Shown here: piece by piece, positions 42,400-50,365 of the stretch
Numbering within the stretch: position 1 is the stretch's first letter
Layout of the letters: each line of letters opens with the position of its first letter
Origin: Leucobacter soli
GTDB lineage: Bacteria > Actinomycetota > Actinomycetes > Actinomycetales > Microbacteriaceae
Direction of reading: 5' to 3'
DNA: 64,000 nucleotides
Assembly: GCF_910593785.1 (NCBI RefSeq)
Contig: NZ_CAJVAP010000001.1
Coordinates: 85,690-149,689 of the forward strand
Notes under the pieces: generated by a model
What the model was told of the DNA's origin: nothing
Seen by the model: only the letters and a program-made list of their open reading frames with translations
Database searches by the model: none
Program-made: the position numbers and the translations under genes

Positions 42400-44331
42400 G
42401 TGAGCTCTGCCCCTGCCGACCCGTTGATCGGACGCACGCTCGATGAGCGCTACGTCGTCCGCTCGCGCATCGCGCGCGGAGGGATGGCGACGGTGTACCT
42501 CGGCAACGATCTGCGGCTGCAGCGCCGAGTGGCGATCAAGGTGATGCATCACCACCTGGTGGAGGACGACAGCTTCACGCGCCGCTTCGAGCAGGAGGCG
42601 CGCAGCGCCGCCATGCTGGGCAACGCCAACGTGGTGGGCGTCTTCGACCAGGGAGTGGACGGCGGACTCCCCTACCTCGTGATGGAGTACCTCCCCGGCA
42701 TCACGCTGCGCGAACTGCTGAAGCAGCAGAAGCGGCTGACCGCGGATCAGGCGCTGGAGATCGGCGAGGCCGTGCTCGCAGGCCTGGCCGCGGCCCATGC
42801 GGCCGGGCTCGTGCACCGGGACCTGAAGCCCGAGAACGTGCTCCTCGCCGACGACGGCCGCATCAAGATCGGCGATTTCGGGCTGGCGCGCGCCGTCAGC
42901 GCGAACACGACCACCGGCCAGGCCCTGCTCGGCACCATCGCCTATCTCTCCCCCGAGCTCGTGACCCGCGGCGTGGCGGACGCCCGCAGCGACGTCTACG
43001 CCTTCGGGATCATGCTCTTCGAGATGCTCACCGGCCAGCAGCCGTTCAAGGGCGAGCAGGCCATGCAGATCGCCTACCAGCACGCCCACTCGGAGGTCCC
43101 CGCGCCGTCGACGCTGAACCCGGAGGTCGGGCCCGAGTTCGACCGGCTCGTGCAATGGTGCACGCAGCGCGAGCCCGACGCCCGCCCGCGCGACGCCGGC
43201 GAGGTGATCGATTCCCTCCGTGCGATCCGCGACGGCGAGCCGCTCGGATCGACCCGGGTGCTGCCGTTCACCCTGCCGATCGGCACGGCGACCCCCGCCA
43301 CCGCGGTGCTCAGCGGCGGTGAGCGGCAAGCGGTCGCGGCGGGTGCGCCGGCCCGCGCCGAGACGGCGCCGGTGGCGGCTCCCGCCACGGCGGTCGAGCG
43401 CGCGGGTGCCGCCGGTCTCCGACGCGCCCGTCGCGGGCGCTGGATGGCCGCGCTGCTGATCGTGCTGGTCGCGGCCGCAGCCGGCTCGGGCTGGTGGTGG
43501 GGCCAGGGCCCGGGGTCCCTCGTGACGGTTCCCGGCCTCGTCGGCCAGGATCCGGCCGCCGCGACGGCGGCGCTCGAGGAGCTCACGCTGCGCGCCTCGC
43601 AGGACGAGTGCTCGAGCCTCGACGTCGAGGCCGGGCTCGTCGTGAGCAGCGACCCGTCGGCCGGTACCCGAGTGGAACGCGAGAGCCGCGTCTCGCTCTG
43701 CGTGTCGACCGGCCCGGAGATGCTCCCGGTTCCCACCCTCGTCGGGCTCTCGCTCGACGCCGCGCAGGAGGAGATCGAGGAGGCCGGTTTCGTCTTCGGC
43801 GAGGTCCTCGACCGAGTCTTCGAGAAGGGCGAGCGGGATACGGTCTACCTGGCGGTCGACGAGCAGGGCGACGGCCTCGGCGACGCCTACCCCGAGCAGG
43901 GCCGGATCGACCTCCTGATCTCGGCGGGCCCCTTGCCGTCGGTGACCGGCCTCTCCGTCGACGACGCGACGTCGACGCTCGAGGACCTCGGCCTCTTGGT
44001 GAAGAAGTCGATGAACGAGAGGGCCTACAACGACGAGATCGCCGAGGGCGATGTCATCGGACTCATCACCTCGGGCAAGACCGTGAAGGTCGGCAGCAAG
44101 GTCGGCCTCAACGTCTCGCGGGGACCGCAGCTGTTCGAGGTCCCGGACGTCTCCGGCATGGACCTGCAGGAGGCCATGGACGAACTGCAATCCCTCGGCT
44201 TCTCCCCGACCACCGGGGTGCCGGACAGCCTCCGACGCTTCGCGAAGGCGACCGGCACCGATCCGGCCGCCGGGGAGATGCTCCCGAAGGGCGCTACGAT
44301 CAGGGTCCGGGCCACGATCTCCCTCGATTAG
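42400..44331 (+). CDS. pknL: PASTA-domain Ser/Thr kinase PknL
   Basis: A 643-residue receptor-type Hanks kinase. The kinase domain (about residues 18-280) has the Gly-rich loop ARGGMATVYLG, catalytic K47, HRDLKPEN at 139-146 and DFG at 159-161. A membrane helix lies near 349-367, followed by four extracellular PASTA domains that could sense peptidoglycan fragments or lipid II. Mycobacterial PknL lacks PASTA repeats, so this resembles PknB in architecture but has the PknL gene neighbourhood. It is convergent with the DAHP synthase gene. The partner Rv2175c-like gene is divergent. Confidence 0.93.
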   Translation: MSSAPADPLIGRTLDERYVVRSRIARGGMATVYLGNDLRLQRRVAIKVMHHHLVEDDSFTRRFEQEARSAAMLGNANVVGVFDQGVDGGLPYLVMEYLPGITLRELLKQQKRLTADQALEIGEAVLAGLAAAHAAGLVHRDLKPENVLLADDGRIKIGDFGLARAVSANTTTGQALLGTIAYLSPELVTRGVADARSDVYAFGIMLFEMLTGQQPFKGEQAMQIAYQHAHSEVPAPSTLNPEVGPEFDRLVQWCTQREPDARPRDAGEVIDSLRAIRDGEPLGSTRVLPFTLPIGTATPATAVLSGGERQAVAAGAPARAETAPVAAPATAVERAGAAGLRRARRGRWMAALLIVLVAAAAGSGWWWGQGPGSLVTVPGLVGQDPAAATAALEELTLRASQDECSSLDVEAGLVVSSDPSAGTRVERESRVSLCVSTGPEMLPVPTLVGLSLDAAQEEIEEAGFVFGEVLDRVFEKGERDTVYLAVDEQGDGLGDAYPEQGRIDLLISAGPLPSVTGLSVDDATSTLEDLGLLVKKSMNERAYNDEIAEGDVIGLITSGKTVKVGSKVGLNVSRGPQLFEVPDVSGMDLQEAMDELQSLGFSPTTGVPDSLRRFAKATGTDPAAGEMLPKGATIRVRATISLD

Positions 44332-44356
44332 GTGCCCCTGGCCCGGCCCCGCGACG

Positions 44357-45721
44357 TCAGTTCCGCTTCTTCAGCTCCTCGGCCACTTGGAACGCCAGCT
44401 CGAGCGACTGCATGTGGTTGAGCCGCGGATCGCAGAGCGACTCGTAGCGCGTCGCGAGCGTCGCCTCGTCGATGTTCTCCGAACCGCCGAGGCACTCCGT
44501 GACGTCGTCGCCGGTCAGCTCGATGTGCAGGCCGCCGGGGAAGGTGCCGACCTCGCGGTGCGCCTCGAAGAAGCCGAGCACCTCGTCCATCACGTCGTCG
44601 AATCGGCGGGTCTTGTAGCCGGTCGCCGTCGTGATGCCGTTGCCGTGCATCGGGTCCGTGACCCAGAGCGGGAGCGCCCCGGCTTCGCGCACGCCGGCCA
44701 GGAGCGGCGGCAGCGCGTCGCGGATCTTGCCGGCTCCCATCCGGGTGATGAAGGTCAGACGTCCAGGTTCGCGCTCCGGATCGAGCTTGTCGATCAGCCG
44801 CAAGGCGTCGTCGACGGTGGCCGTCGGGCCGAGCTTGACCGCGATCGGGTTGCGCAGCTTCGAGAGCAGTTCGACGTGCGCTCCGTCGAGGTCGCGCGTG
44901 CGCTCCCCGATCCAGAGCATGTGCCCCGATGTCCCGTAGGGCAGGCCGGTGCGGGAGTCGATGCGCACGAGCGGCCGTTCGTAGTCGAGCAGCAGCGCCT
45001 CGTGGCTCACGTAGAACTCCGTCTGCGTGAGCGCCGAGCTCTCGACACCGCACGCCTCCATGAACCGCAGGGCGCGATCGATCTCGGCGGCGAGCGCCTC
45101 GTAGCGGCGATCCGCCGCATTCGACACGAAGCCCTGGTTCCAGGCGTGCACCTGGCGCAGATCGGCGAACCCGCCCTGGGTGAAGGCGCGGATCAGGTTC
45201 AGCGTGGAGGCGGAGACGTGGTAGCCCTGCAGGAGTCGGTCCGGGTTCACCGCGCGGGACTCGGGCGTGAAGTCGTATCCGTTGACCAGATCGCCGCGGT
45301 AGGCGGGCAGGGTGACGCCGTCACGGGTCTCGGTATCGCTCGAGCGGGGCTTCGCGAACTGGCCGGCCATGCGACCGACCTTGATGACCGGCATCGAGGC
45401 CCCGTAGGTGAGCACGACCGCCATCTGCAGGATCGTCTTCACTCGATCGCGGATCTTGTCGGCGGTCGCGGCGGCGAAGGTCTCGGCGCAGTCGCCTCCC
45501 TGCAGGAGGAAGGCCTCGCCGCGGGCCGCGGCGGCGAGCCGCTCGCGCAGCTGATCCGCCTCACCGGCGAAGACGAGGGGCGGCTGGGTTGCGAGCTCGG
45601 CCGAGGCGGCCTGCACCGCTGCGGGATTCGGCCAGGTCGGCTGCTGCTTCGCCGGGAGCCCGCGATACGAATCGAGCCCCGGAACGTCGACGGATACCTC
45701 GGGCGTCGTCTGCTGGCTCAC
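44357..45721 (-). CDS. aroG: 3-deoxy-7-phosphoheptulonate synthase, class II
   Basis: The first enzyme of the shikimate pathway, condensing PEP and erythrose-4-phosphate; 454 residues of the plant/mycobacterial AroA-II type. The family motifs LLQGGDCAETF (near 83), RMAGQFAKPRSS and PLWVTDPMHGN are present. The GTG at 45721 gives the SQQTTPE N-terminus. A TAGACT hexamer at 45822-45827 implies a leader of about 95 bases that contains a GGGGGC/GCCCCC hairpin (45745-45761). Synteny matches Rv2178c. Feedback sites cannot be assigned. Confidence 0.95.
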   Translation of the reverse strand: MSQQTTPEVSVDVPGLDSYRGLPAKQQPTWPNPAAVQAASAELATQPPLVFAGEADQLRERLAAAARGEAFLLQGGDCAETFAAATADKIRDRVKTILQMAVVLTYGASMPVIKVGRMAGQFAKPRSSDTETRDGVTLPAYRGDLVNGYDFTPESRAVNPDRLLQGYHVSASTLNLIRAFTQGGFADLRQVHAWNQGFVSNAADRRYEALAAEIDRALRFMEACGVESSALTQTEFYVSHEALLLDYERPLVRIDSRTGLPYGTSGHMLWIGERTRDLDGAHVELLSKLRNPIAVKLGPTATVDDALRLIDKLDPEREPGRLTFITRMGAGKIRDALPPLLAGVREAGALPLWVTDPMHGNGITTATGYKTRRFDDVMDEVLGFFEAHREVGTFPGGLHIELTGDDVTECLGGSENIDEATLATRYESLCDPRLNHMQSLELAFQVAEELKKRN

Positions 45722-45821
45722 GGCTGTCTGCTCTCTGCGGTCGAGGGGGCGTCGTGCCCCCGGTCGGGCGTCACCGAACCGGGCGCACCTGTCGGTACTC
45801 CTCGCCCTCGGCAACCCCACC

Positions 45822-45827
45822 AGTCTA
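45822..45827 (-). promoter_or_regulatory. Possible -10 element of the DAHP synthase promoter
   Basis: TAGACT on the minus strand, about 100 bases upstream of the GTG. The leader has one stable hairpin but no obvious leader peptide. Confidence 0.4.
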
Positions 45828-45897
45828 GCCTGCGGGCGGGCGGCGCTATCGGCCGGAGGGGCGGTGTTCGCGCAGGGCTCAGCGCGACCACGGGCGA

Positions 45898-46569
45898 CTA
45901 TCGGTTGCGCACCGTCGAGGCGTAGACGTCCACGTACTCCTGGCCGCTGAGCCGCTGGATCTCGACCATGATCTCATCGGTCACGCTGCGCAGCACGAAG
46001 CGGTCCGTCGACATCCCGGCGAAGCGGCTGAAGTCCATGGGCTCGCCGATGAGCGTACCGATCCTGCGCAGGCGCGGGAACTTCGCGCCGATCGGCATGC
46101 ACTTCTCGGTGTCGACCATGATCGCGGGCACGACGAGCGCCCCGGATTCCAGCACGAGTCGCGCGACGCCGGTGCGCCCGCGGTAGAGCCGAGCGTCGGG
46201 GCTGCGCGTCCCCTCAGGGTAGATGGCGAGTACGTCCCCCCGGTCGAGCACACTGAGCCCGGTGTTGAGCGACGCCTCGCTGGCCTTGCCTCCCGAACGG
46301 TCGATGGGGATCTGCCCGACCGCCAGCATGAAGGTCTTCACGAACCACCCCTTCAGCCCGCGGCCGGTGAAGTAGTCGCTCTTGGCGAGGAACGAGACCC
46401 TCCGGTCGACCATCAGCGGCATGAAGAAGCTGTCGATGACGGAGAGGTGGTTCCCGACGATGATGACCGGGCCCGTCGCAGGCAGGTGCTCCGCGCCCTC
46501 GACCCAGGGCCGGTAGATCGTCTTCAGCAGCGGCCCGATCACCAGGTGCTTGAGAATCCAGTAGATCAT
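45898..46569 (-). CDS. 1-acyl-sn-glycerol-3-phosphate acyltransferase (PlsC family)
   Basis: A 223-residue membrane-associated acyltransferase. The catalytic HX4D motif is H41-D46 in GNHLSVIDSFF. The acceptor-binding FPEGTR-like motif is YPEGTRSPD near residue 119, and VPAIMVDT follows. It is expected to make phosphatidic acid from lysophosphatidate, or to act in a related phospholipid or glycolipid pathway. The ATG at 46569 was chosen over an in-frame extension that lacks homology. It matches Rv2182c in the synteny block and is divergent from the acyl-CoA ligase. Confidence 0.92.
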   Translation of the reverse strand: MIYWILKHLVIGPLLKTIYRPWVEGAEHLPATGPVIIVGNHLSVIDSFFMPLMVDRRVSFLAKSDYFTGRGLKGWFVKTFMLAVGQIPIDRSGGKASEASLNTGLSVLDRGDVLAIYPEGTRSPDARLYRGRTGVARLVLESGALVVPAIMVDTEKCMPIGAKFPRLRRIGTLIGEPMDFSRFAGMSTDRFVLRSVTDEIMVEIQRLSGQEYVDVYASTVRNR

Positions 46570-46733
46570 GCGGCGGATGCCCTTCCTCGTCTGCGTCGAC
46601 TCTACCGAATTGTAGATACTCCACCGATCCCGCGGGTCCCGCTTGGCGCATGCAATAGGCTGATCGGCAAGAGACCGCGGTGTCGCACCCGCGGGTCGCC
46701 GCCACTGGTGAACCAGGTACCGAAGGAGCTGCC

Positions 46734-48566
46734 GTGAACCTGACCGAGACACCGATCATCGTTCCCCCCGCGCCGAACGACAACGTCACCGATCTGCTCG
46801 AGGAGCGGGTCGCCGCGTCCCCCGATCGCGTGATCTTCGCGACCCCCGAGGGCGACGGCTGGCGCGATCTGACCGCTCGCCAGTTCCGCGATCTCGTCGT
46901 CTCGGTCGCCAAGGGACTCGTCGCCGCGGGTGTCGAACCCGGCGATCGGATCGCCTTCATCTGCAAGACCTCGTTCGAGTGGACGCTCGTCGACTTCGCC
47001 CTGCACTACGCGGGCGCGGTGATGGTCCCGGTCTACGAGACGTCCTCCGCGCTGCAGATCCACTGGGTCCTCGAGGACTCAGGTGCGCGGGGAATCATCA
47101 CGGAGTCGGCGGACCACGCGAACCGCCTCGCCGAGGTCCGCGGCGAGCTCGGCACCCTCGAGCTCGAGTGGCGTCTGGACCAGGGGGCGCTCGACGCCTT
47201 CGCGGCGTCGGGCGCGGACGTCCCGGACGAGGAGATCGAGCGCCGTAGGAACCTGGCGAACGGGGCCGACACGGCGACCCTGATTTACACCTCGGGTTCC
47301 ACGGGCCGCCCGAAGGGCGTCGTGCTGACGCACTCGAACTTCGTCGATCTCTCCCGGAACGCCGCAGCTGCCCTCGGCGAGGTCGTGAACGAGCCGGGTT
47401 CCTCCACACTGCTCTTCGTCACGCTCGCGCACGTCTACGCGCGCTTCATCAGCGTGCTCGCCGTGCACGCGGGCGTGCGCGTCGGCCACCAGCCCGACAC
47501 CACCAAGCTGCTCCCCTCACTCGGCACCTTCAAGCCGAGCTTCCTGCTCGCCGTGCCGCGCGTCTTCGAAAAGGTCTACAACTCTTCCGAGCAGAAGGCC
47601 GAGGCCGGCGGCAAGGGCAAGATCTTCCGCACCGCCGCGCAGGTCGCGGTGAAGCACAGCGAGCACGTCATGGCCGGCACGAAGATGCCGCTCATGCTCG
47701 GCCTGAAGTTCAAGCTCTTCGACAAGCTGGTCTTCTCGAAGCTGCGCGAGGCGCTGGGCGGCCGCGTCAAGTACGCGGTCAGCGGATCCGCTCCGCTCAG
47801 CCACTACCTCGGCCACTTCTACCACAGCCTCGGCATCAAGATCCTCGAGGGCTACGGCCTCACCGAGACCACGGCGCCGGTCAGCGTGAACCTGACCGAC
47901 AAGTACAAGATCGGCACCGTCGGTCCCGCTCTGCCCGGCCACACCATTCGCATCGCGGAGGACGGCGAGATCGAGGTCAAGGGCACCGCGGTGTTCAAGG
48001 AGTACTGGCAGAACCCGGAGGCGACGGCCTCGGTCTTCACCGACGACGGCTTCTTCCGGACCGGCGACCTCGGCACACTCGACGGCGACGGGTACCTCTC
48101 GATCACCGGCCGCAAGAAGGAGATCATCGTCACGGCCGGCGGCAAGAACGTGGCCCCGGCGGCGCTCGAGGATCCGATCCGCTCGTATCCGTTGATCGGT
48201 CAGATCGTCGTCGTCGGAGATCAGAAGCCCTTCATCGCAGCGCTCATCACGCTCGACGGCGAGATGCTGCCGACCTGGCTGAAGAACCAGGGACTGGACT
48301 CCACGATGACATTGGACGAAGCGGTCGCGCATCCAGCGGTGATCGCCGAGGTGCAGCGCGCGATCGATCACGGCAACGCGTTCGTCTCTCGCGCCGAGTC
48401 GATTCGGAAGTGGACGATCCTGCCGATCGAGTTCACCGAGGCCAGCGGGCATCTGACGCCGAAGATGAGCATCAAGCGCGACAACATCATCCGCGACTTC
48501 GCCGGGGAGATCGCGAAGATGTACGGCGACAACCCGCAGACCGAGGCGCTCCAGACCGGCGCCTGA
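46734..48566 (+). CDS. Long-chain fatty acid--CoA ligase (FadD15-like)
   Basis: A 610-residue AMP-forming ligase. The P-loop is YTSGSTGRPKG at residues 185-195, the linker region carries GYGLTETTAPVS, and the C-terminal catalytic motif is GRKKEIIVTAGGKNVAP. It activates long-chain fatty acids to acyl-CoA. The GTG at 46734 follows GAAGGAGCT. It parallels Rv2187 (fadD15) in gene order and sits divergent to the acyltransferase, so the pair may feed phospholipid synthesis. Confidence 0.94.
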   Translation: MNLTETPIIVPPAPNDNVTDLLEERVAASPDRVIFATPEGDGWRDLTARQFRDLVVSVAKGLVAAGVEPGDRIAFICKTSFEWTLVDFALHYAGAVMVPVYETSSALQIHWVLEDSGARGIITESADHANRLAEVRGELGTLELEWRLDQGALDAFAASGADVPDEEIERRRNLANGADTATLIYTSGSTGRPKGVVLTHSNFVDLSRNAAAALGEVVNEPGSSTLLFVTLAHVYARFISVLAVHAGVRVGHQPDTTKLLPSLGTFKPSFLLAVPRVFEKVYNSSEQKAEAGGKGKIFRTAAQVAVKHSEHVMAGTKMPLMLGLKFKLFDKLVFSKLREALGGRVKYAVSGSAPLSHYLGHFYHSLGIKILEGYGLTETTAPVSVNLTDKYKIGTVGPALPGHTIRIAEDGEIEVKGTAVFKEYWQNPEATASVFTDDGFFRTGDLGTLDGDGYLSITGRKKEIIVTAGGKNVAPAALEDPIRSYPLIGQIVVVGDQKPFIAALITLDGEMLPTWLKNQGLDSTMTLDEAVAHPAVIAEVQRAIDHGNAFVSRAESIRKWTILPIEFTEASGHLTPKMSIKRDNIIRDFAGEIAKMYGDNPQTEALQTGA

Positions 48567-48585
48567 CGCTCGCGAATCCGCGCGG

Positions 48586-49077
48586 TCAGAACCAGGAGGC
48601 CGCGCGGATCCTCCGCATGGCCTCGCCGCGCGTCTCCCGATCCAGGCGGTTGAGGTAGAGCTTCCCCTCGAGGTGGTCGCATTCGTGCTGGAGCGCCTGC
48701 GCGAGCAGCCCCTCGCCCGAGATGACCACCTCGTTCCCGTCGAGGTCGATGCCCCGCACGGTCGCACGCGGATAGCGCATGACCTCGAACCAGAGATCGG
48801 GCACCGAGAGGCAGCCTTCCCCCGTCGCGGCCGGCTCCCCGGCGAGTTCGACGATCTCGGGGTTGAGGATGTAACTGACCTCGCCGTCGATGTGCAGGCT
48901 GAACGCCCGCTGGGTGAAGCCGATCTGCGTGGATGCGAGCCCCGCACGTCCGTCGAAGGCGACCGTGTCGCAGAGGTCGGCGACGAGTGCGCGCACGCCG
49001 TCGTCGATGGAGGAGATCGGCTCGCAGACGGTGCGGAGCACCGGATCGCCGAACAGGCGGATGTCGCGTACGGGCAC
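48586..49077 (-). CDS. def: Peptide deformylase
   Basis: A 163-residue metalloenzyme that removes the formyl group from nascent proteins. Motif 1 is GRAGLASTQIG (usual form GxGLAAxQ), motif 2 EGCLSVP with C89, and motif 3 HECDH at 131-135, giving one Cys and two His metal ligands. The Ala-Ser-Thr in motif 1 is a mild deviation. The GTG at 49077 follows the ideal ribosome binding site AAGGAGGA. Another def gene is often present in Microbacteriaceae; this could be either copy. Confidence 0.94.
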   Translation of the reverse strand: MPVRDIRLFGDPVLRTVCEPISSIDDGVRALVADLCDTVAFDGRAGLASTQIGFTQRAFSLHIDGEVSYILNPEIVELAGEPAATGEGCLSVPDLWFEVMRYPRATVRGIDLDGNEVVISGEGLLAQALQHECDHLEGKLYLNRLDRETRGEAMRRIRAASWF

Positions 49078-49107
49078 GGGGTCCTCCTTCAGTGGGCGGG
49101 GCGACCG

Positions 49108-49149
49108 GGATGCAGCGCCGCGGATGCACCACCGCAGATGCGCCACCGC
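49108..49149. repeat. Three tandem 14-bp repeats in the def upstream region
   Basis: Units at 49108-49121, 49122-49135 and 49136-49149 share the pattern RGATGCRSCRCCGC. They lie 31 bases upstream of def and would be in its leader or promoter. Confidence 0.7.
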
Positions 49150-49328
49150 TCCTCGGCGAATGCGCAGCCGACCCGCAGCTCGCAGATCCGATGCGACTCA
49201 GCCTACCCTCGGCACGACGACGCAGCTCGCCCGACGGCGTCCGTTCGACAGCGCCCTTTCGGCCGGGCGATCTCCGGGCGGCGTCCAGGGGCCGCCGAAC
49301 ATTCAGCGCACCACCACGCGCTTTGCCC

Positions 49329-49334
49329 TAGACT
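49329..49334 (+). promoter_or_regulatory. -10 element of the leaderless parA promoter
   Basis: TAGACT is followed by six bases and the GTG at 49341, so the transcript should start at the initiation codon. Confidence 0.5.
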
Positions 49335-49340
49335 TTATGG

Positions 49341-50228
49341 GTGCATGTACTCAGCGTGAGCTCCCTCAAGGGTGGCGTCGGCAAGACCACCGTGACTCTC
49401 GGCCTGGCCTCTGCCGCGTTCTCGAGAGGCTTGCGCACCCTCGTCGTCGATCTCGACCCCCAGTCGGACGTCTCGACCGGCATGGACGTTGATCCAGAGG
49501 GCTACGCGAACATCTCCGACGTCCTGGAGGACCCGAAGGAGAAGACGGTCCGCTCGGCGATCGCGCGGAGCGGATGGAATCAGCATCACGAGAGCGGCAC
49601 GATCGATCTGCTGCTCGGCAGCCCCTCCGCGATCAACTTCGACGGCCCCCATCCGTCGGTGCGGGAGATCTGGAAGCTCGAGGAGGCGCTCGCCGGCATC
49701 GAAGCCGACTACGATCTCGTGCTGGTCGACTGCGCTCCGTCGCTGAACGCGCTGACCCGCACCGCCTGGGCCGCCAGCGACCAGGTCATCGTGGTGACCG
49801 AGCCCGGCCTCTTCGCCGTCTCCGCTGCTGACCGCGCCCTGCGCGCCATCGAGGAGATCCGGCGGGGCGTGAGCCCGCGGTTGAAGCCCCTCGGGATTCT
49901 CGTCAACCGCCTGCGCCCGCAGTCGATGGAGCACCAGTTCCGCACGCGCGAGCTGCGCGAGATGTTCGGCCCGCTGGTCCTCGACCCGCAGCTGCCCGAG
50001 CGCACCTCGCTGCAGCAGGCGCAGGGCGCGGCCAAGCCGGTGCACATGTGGCCGGGCGAAGCCGCGCAGGAGATGGCGGGGCACTTCGATCGTGTTCTGG
50101 ATCAGGTCCTGCAGCAGGCCGGCATCGACGCCCCCGCGCAAGCGCGTCCCGCCTTCGCCGCGCAGGCCGATGTACTGGTCGACGAGGATCCTTCGGGCGA
50201 CACCGCGGTCACCGACCTCGAGCGATAA
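49341..50228 (+). CDS. Orphan ParA-family ATPase
   Basis: A 295-residue ParA/Soj-type ATPase. The deviant Walker A is KGGVGKTT (residues 10-17), with the signature lysine, and Walker A' LVVDLDPQSD follows. No parB gene and no parS-like cluster was recognised beside it, so it is not the main chromosomal partition ATPase. It resembles orphan ParA proteins such as PldP of Corynebacterium, which affects division-site placement. The neighbouring MerR division regulators fit such a role, but that is inference. It has a hydrophilic tail of about 40 residues. Confidence 0.88.
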   Translation: MHVLSVSSLKGGVGKTTVTLGLASAAFSRGLRTLVVDLDPQSDVSTGMDVDPEGYANISDVLEDPKEKTVRSAIARSGWNQHHESGTIDLLLGSPSAINFDGPHPSVREIWKLEEALAGIEADYDLVLVDCAPSLNALTRTAWAASDQVIVVTEPGLFAVSAADRALRAIEEIRRGVSPRLKPLGILVNRLRPQSMEHQFRTRELREMFGPLVLDPQLPERTSLQQAQGAAKPVHMWPGEAAQEMAGHFDRVLDQVLQQAGIDAPAQARPAFAAQADVLVDEDPSGDTAVTDLER

Positions 50229-50239
50229 ATTCCAGAAAG

Positions 50240-50276
50240 CAGAAATACTGCGAAAATTCACCTGCGATTTCGCAGG
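50240..50276 (+). promoter_or_regulatory. Shared 20-bp element and inverted repeat upstream of aceA
   Basis: CAGAAATACT-NN-GAAAATTC (50240-50259) recurs upstream of aceB at 55566-55585 with the same spacing. It is followed at 50261-50276 by the perfect inverted repeat CCTGCG-ATTT-CGCAGG. Likely operator and promoter of aceA; AATACT in the element could be a -10. Confidence 0.6.
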
Positions 50277-50365
50277 AATGCACTCCGGTCAGGCCTGAGA
50301 GTGGAAGTATCCCCGCAGAGCACCGGGCTCGGCGGGTGAGCAGCCACCACTCAGAAGGAATCACC

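Noticed and set aside
45722..45827. Aromatic amino acid attenuator or T-box before the DAHP synthase
   Set aside because: No leader peptide rich in Phe, Tyr or Trp and no T-box motif were seen; there is only one GC-rich hairpin.
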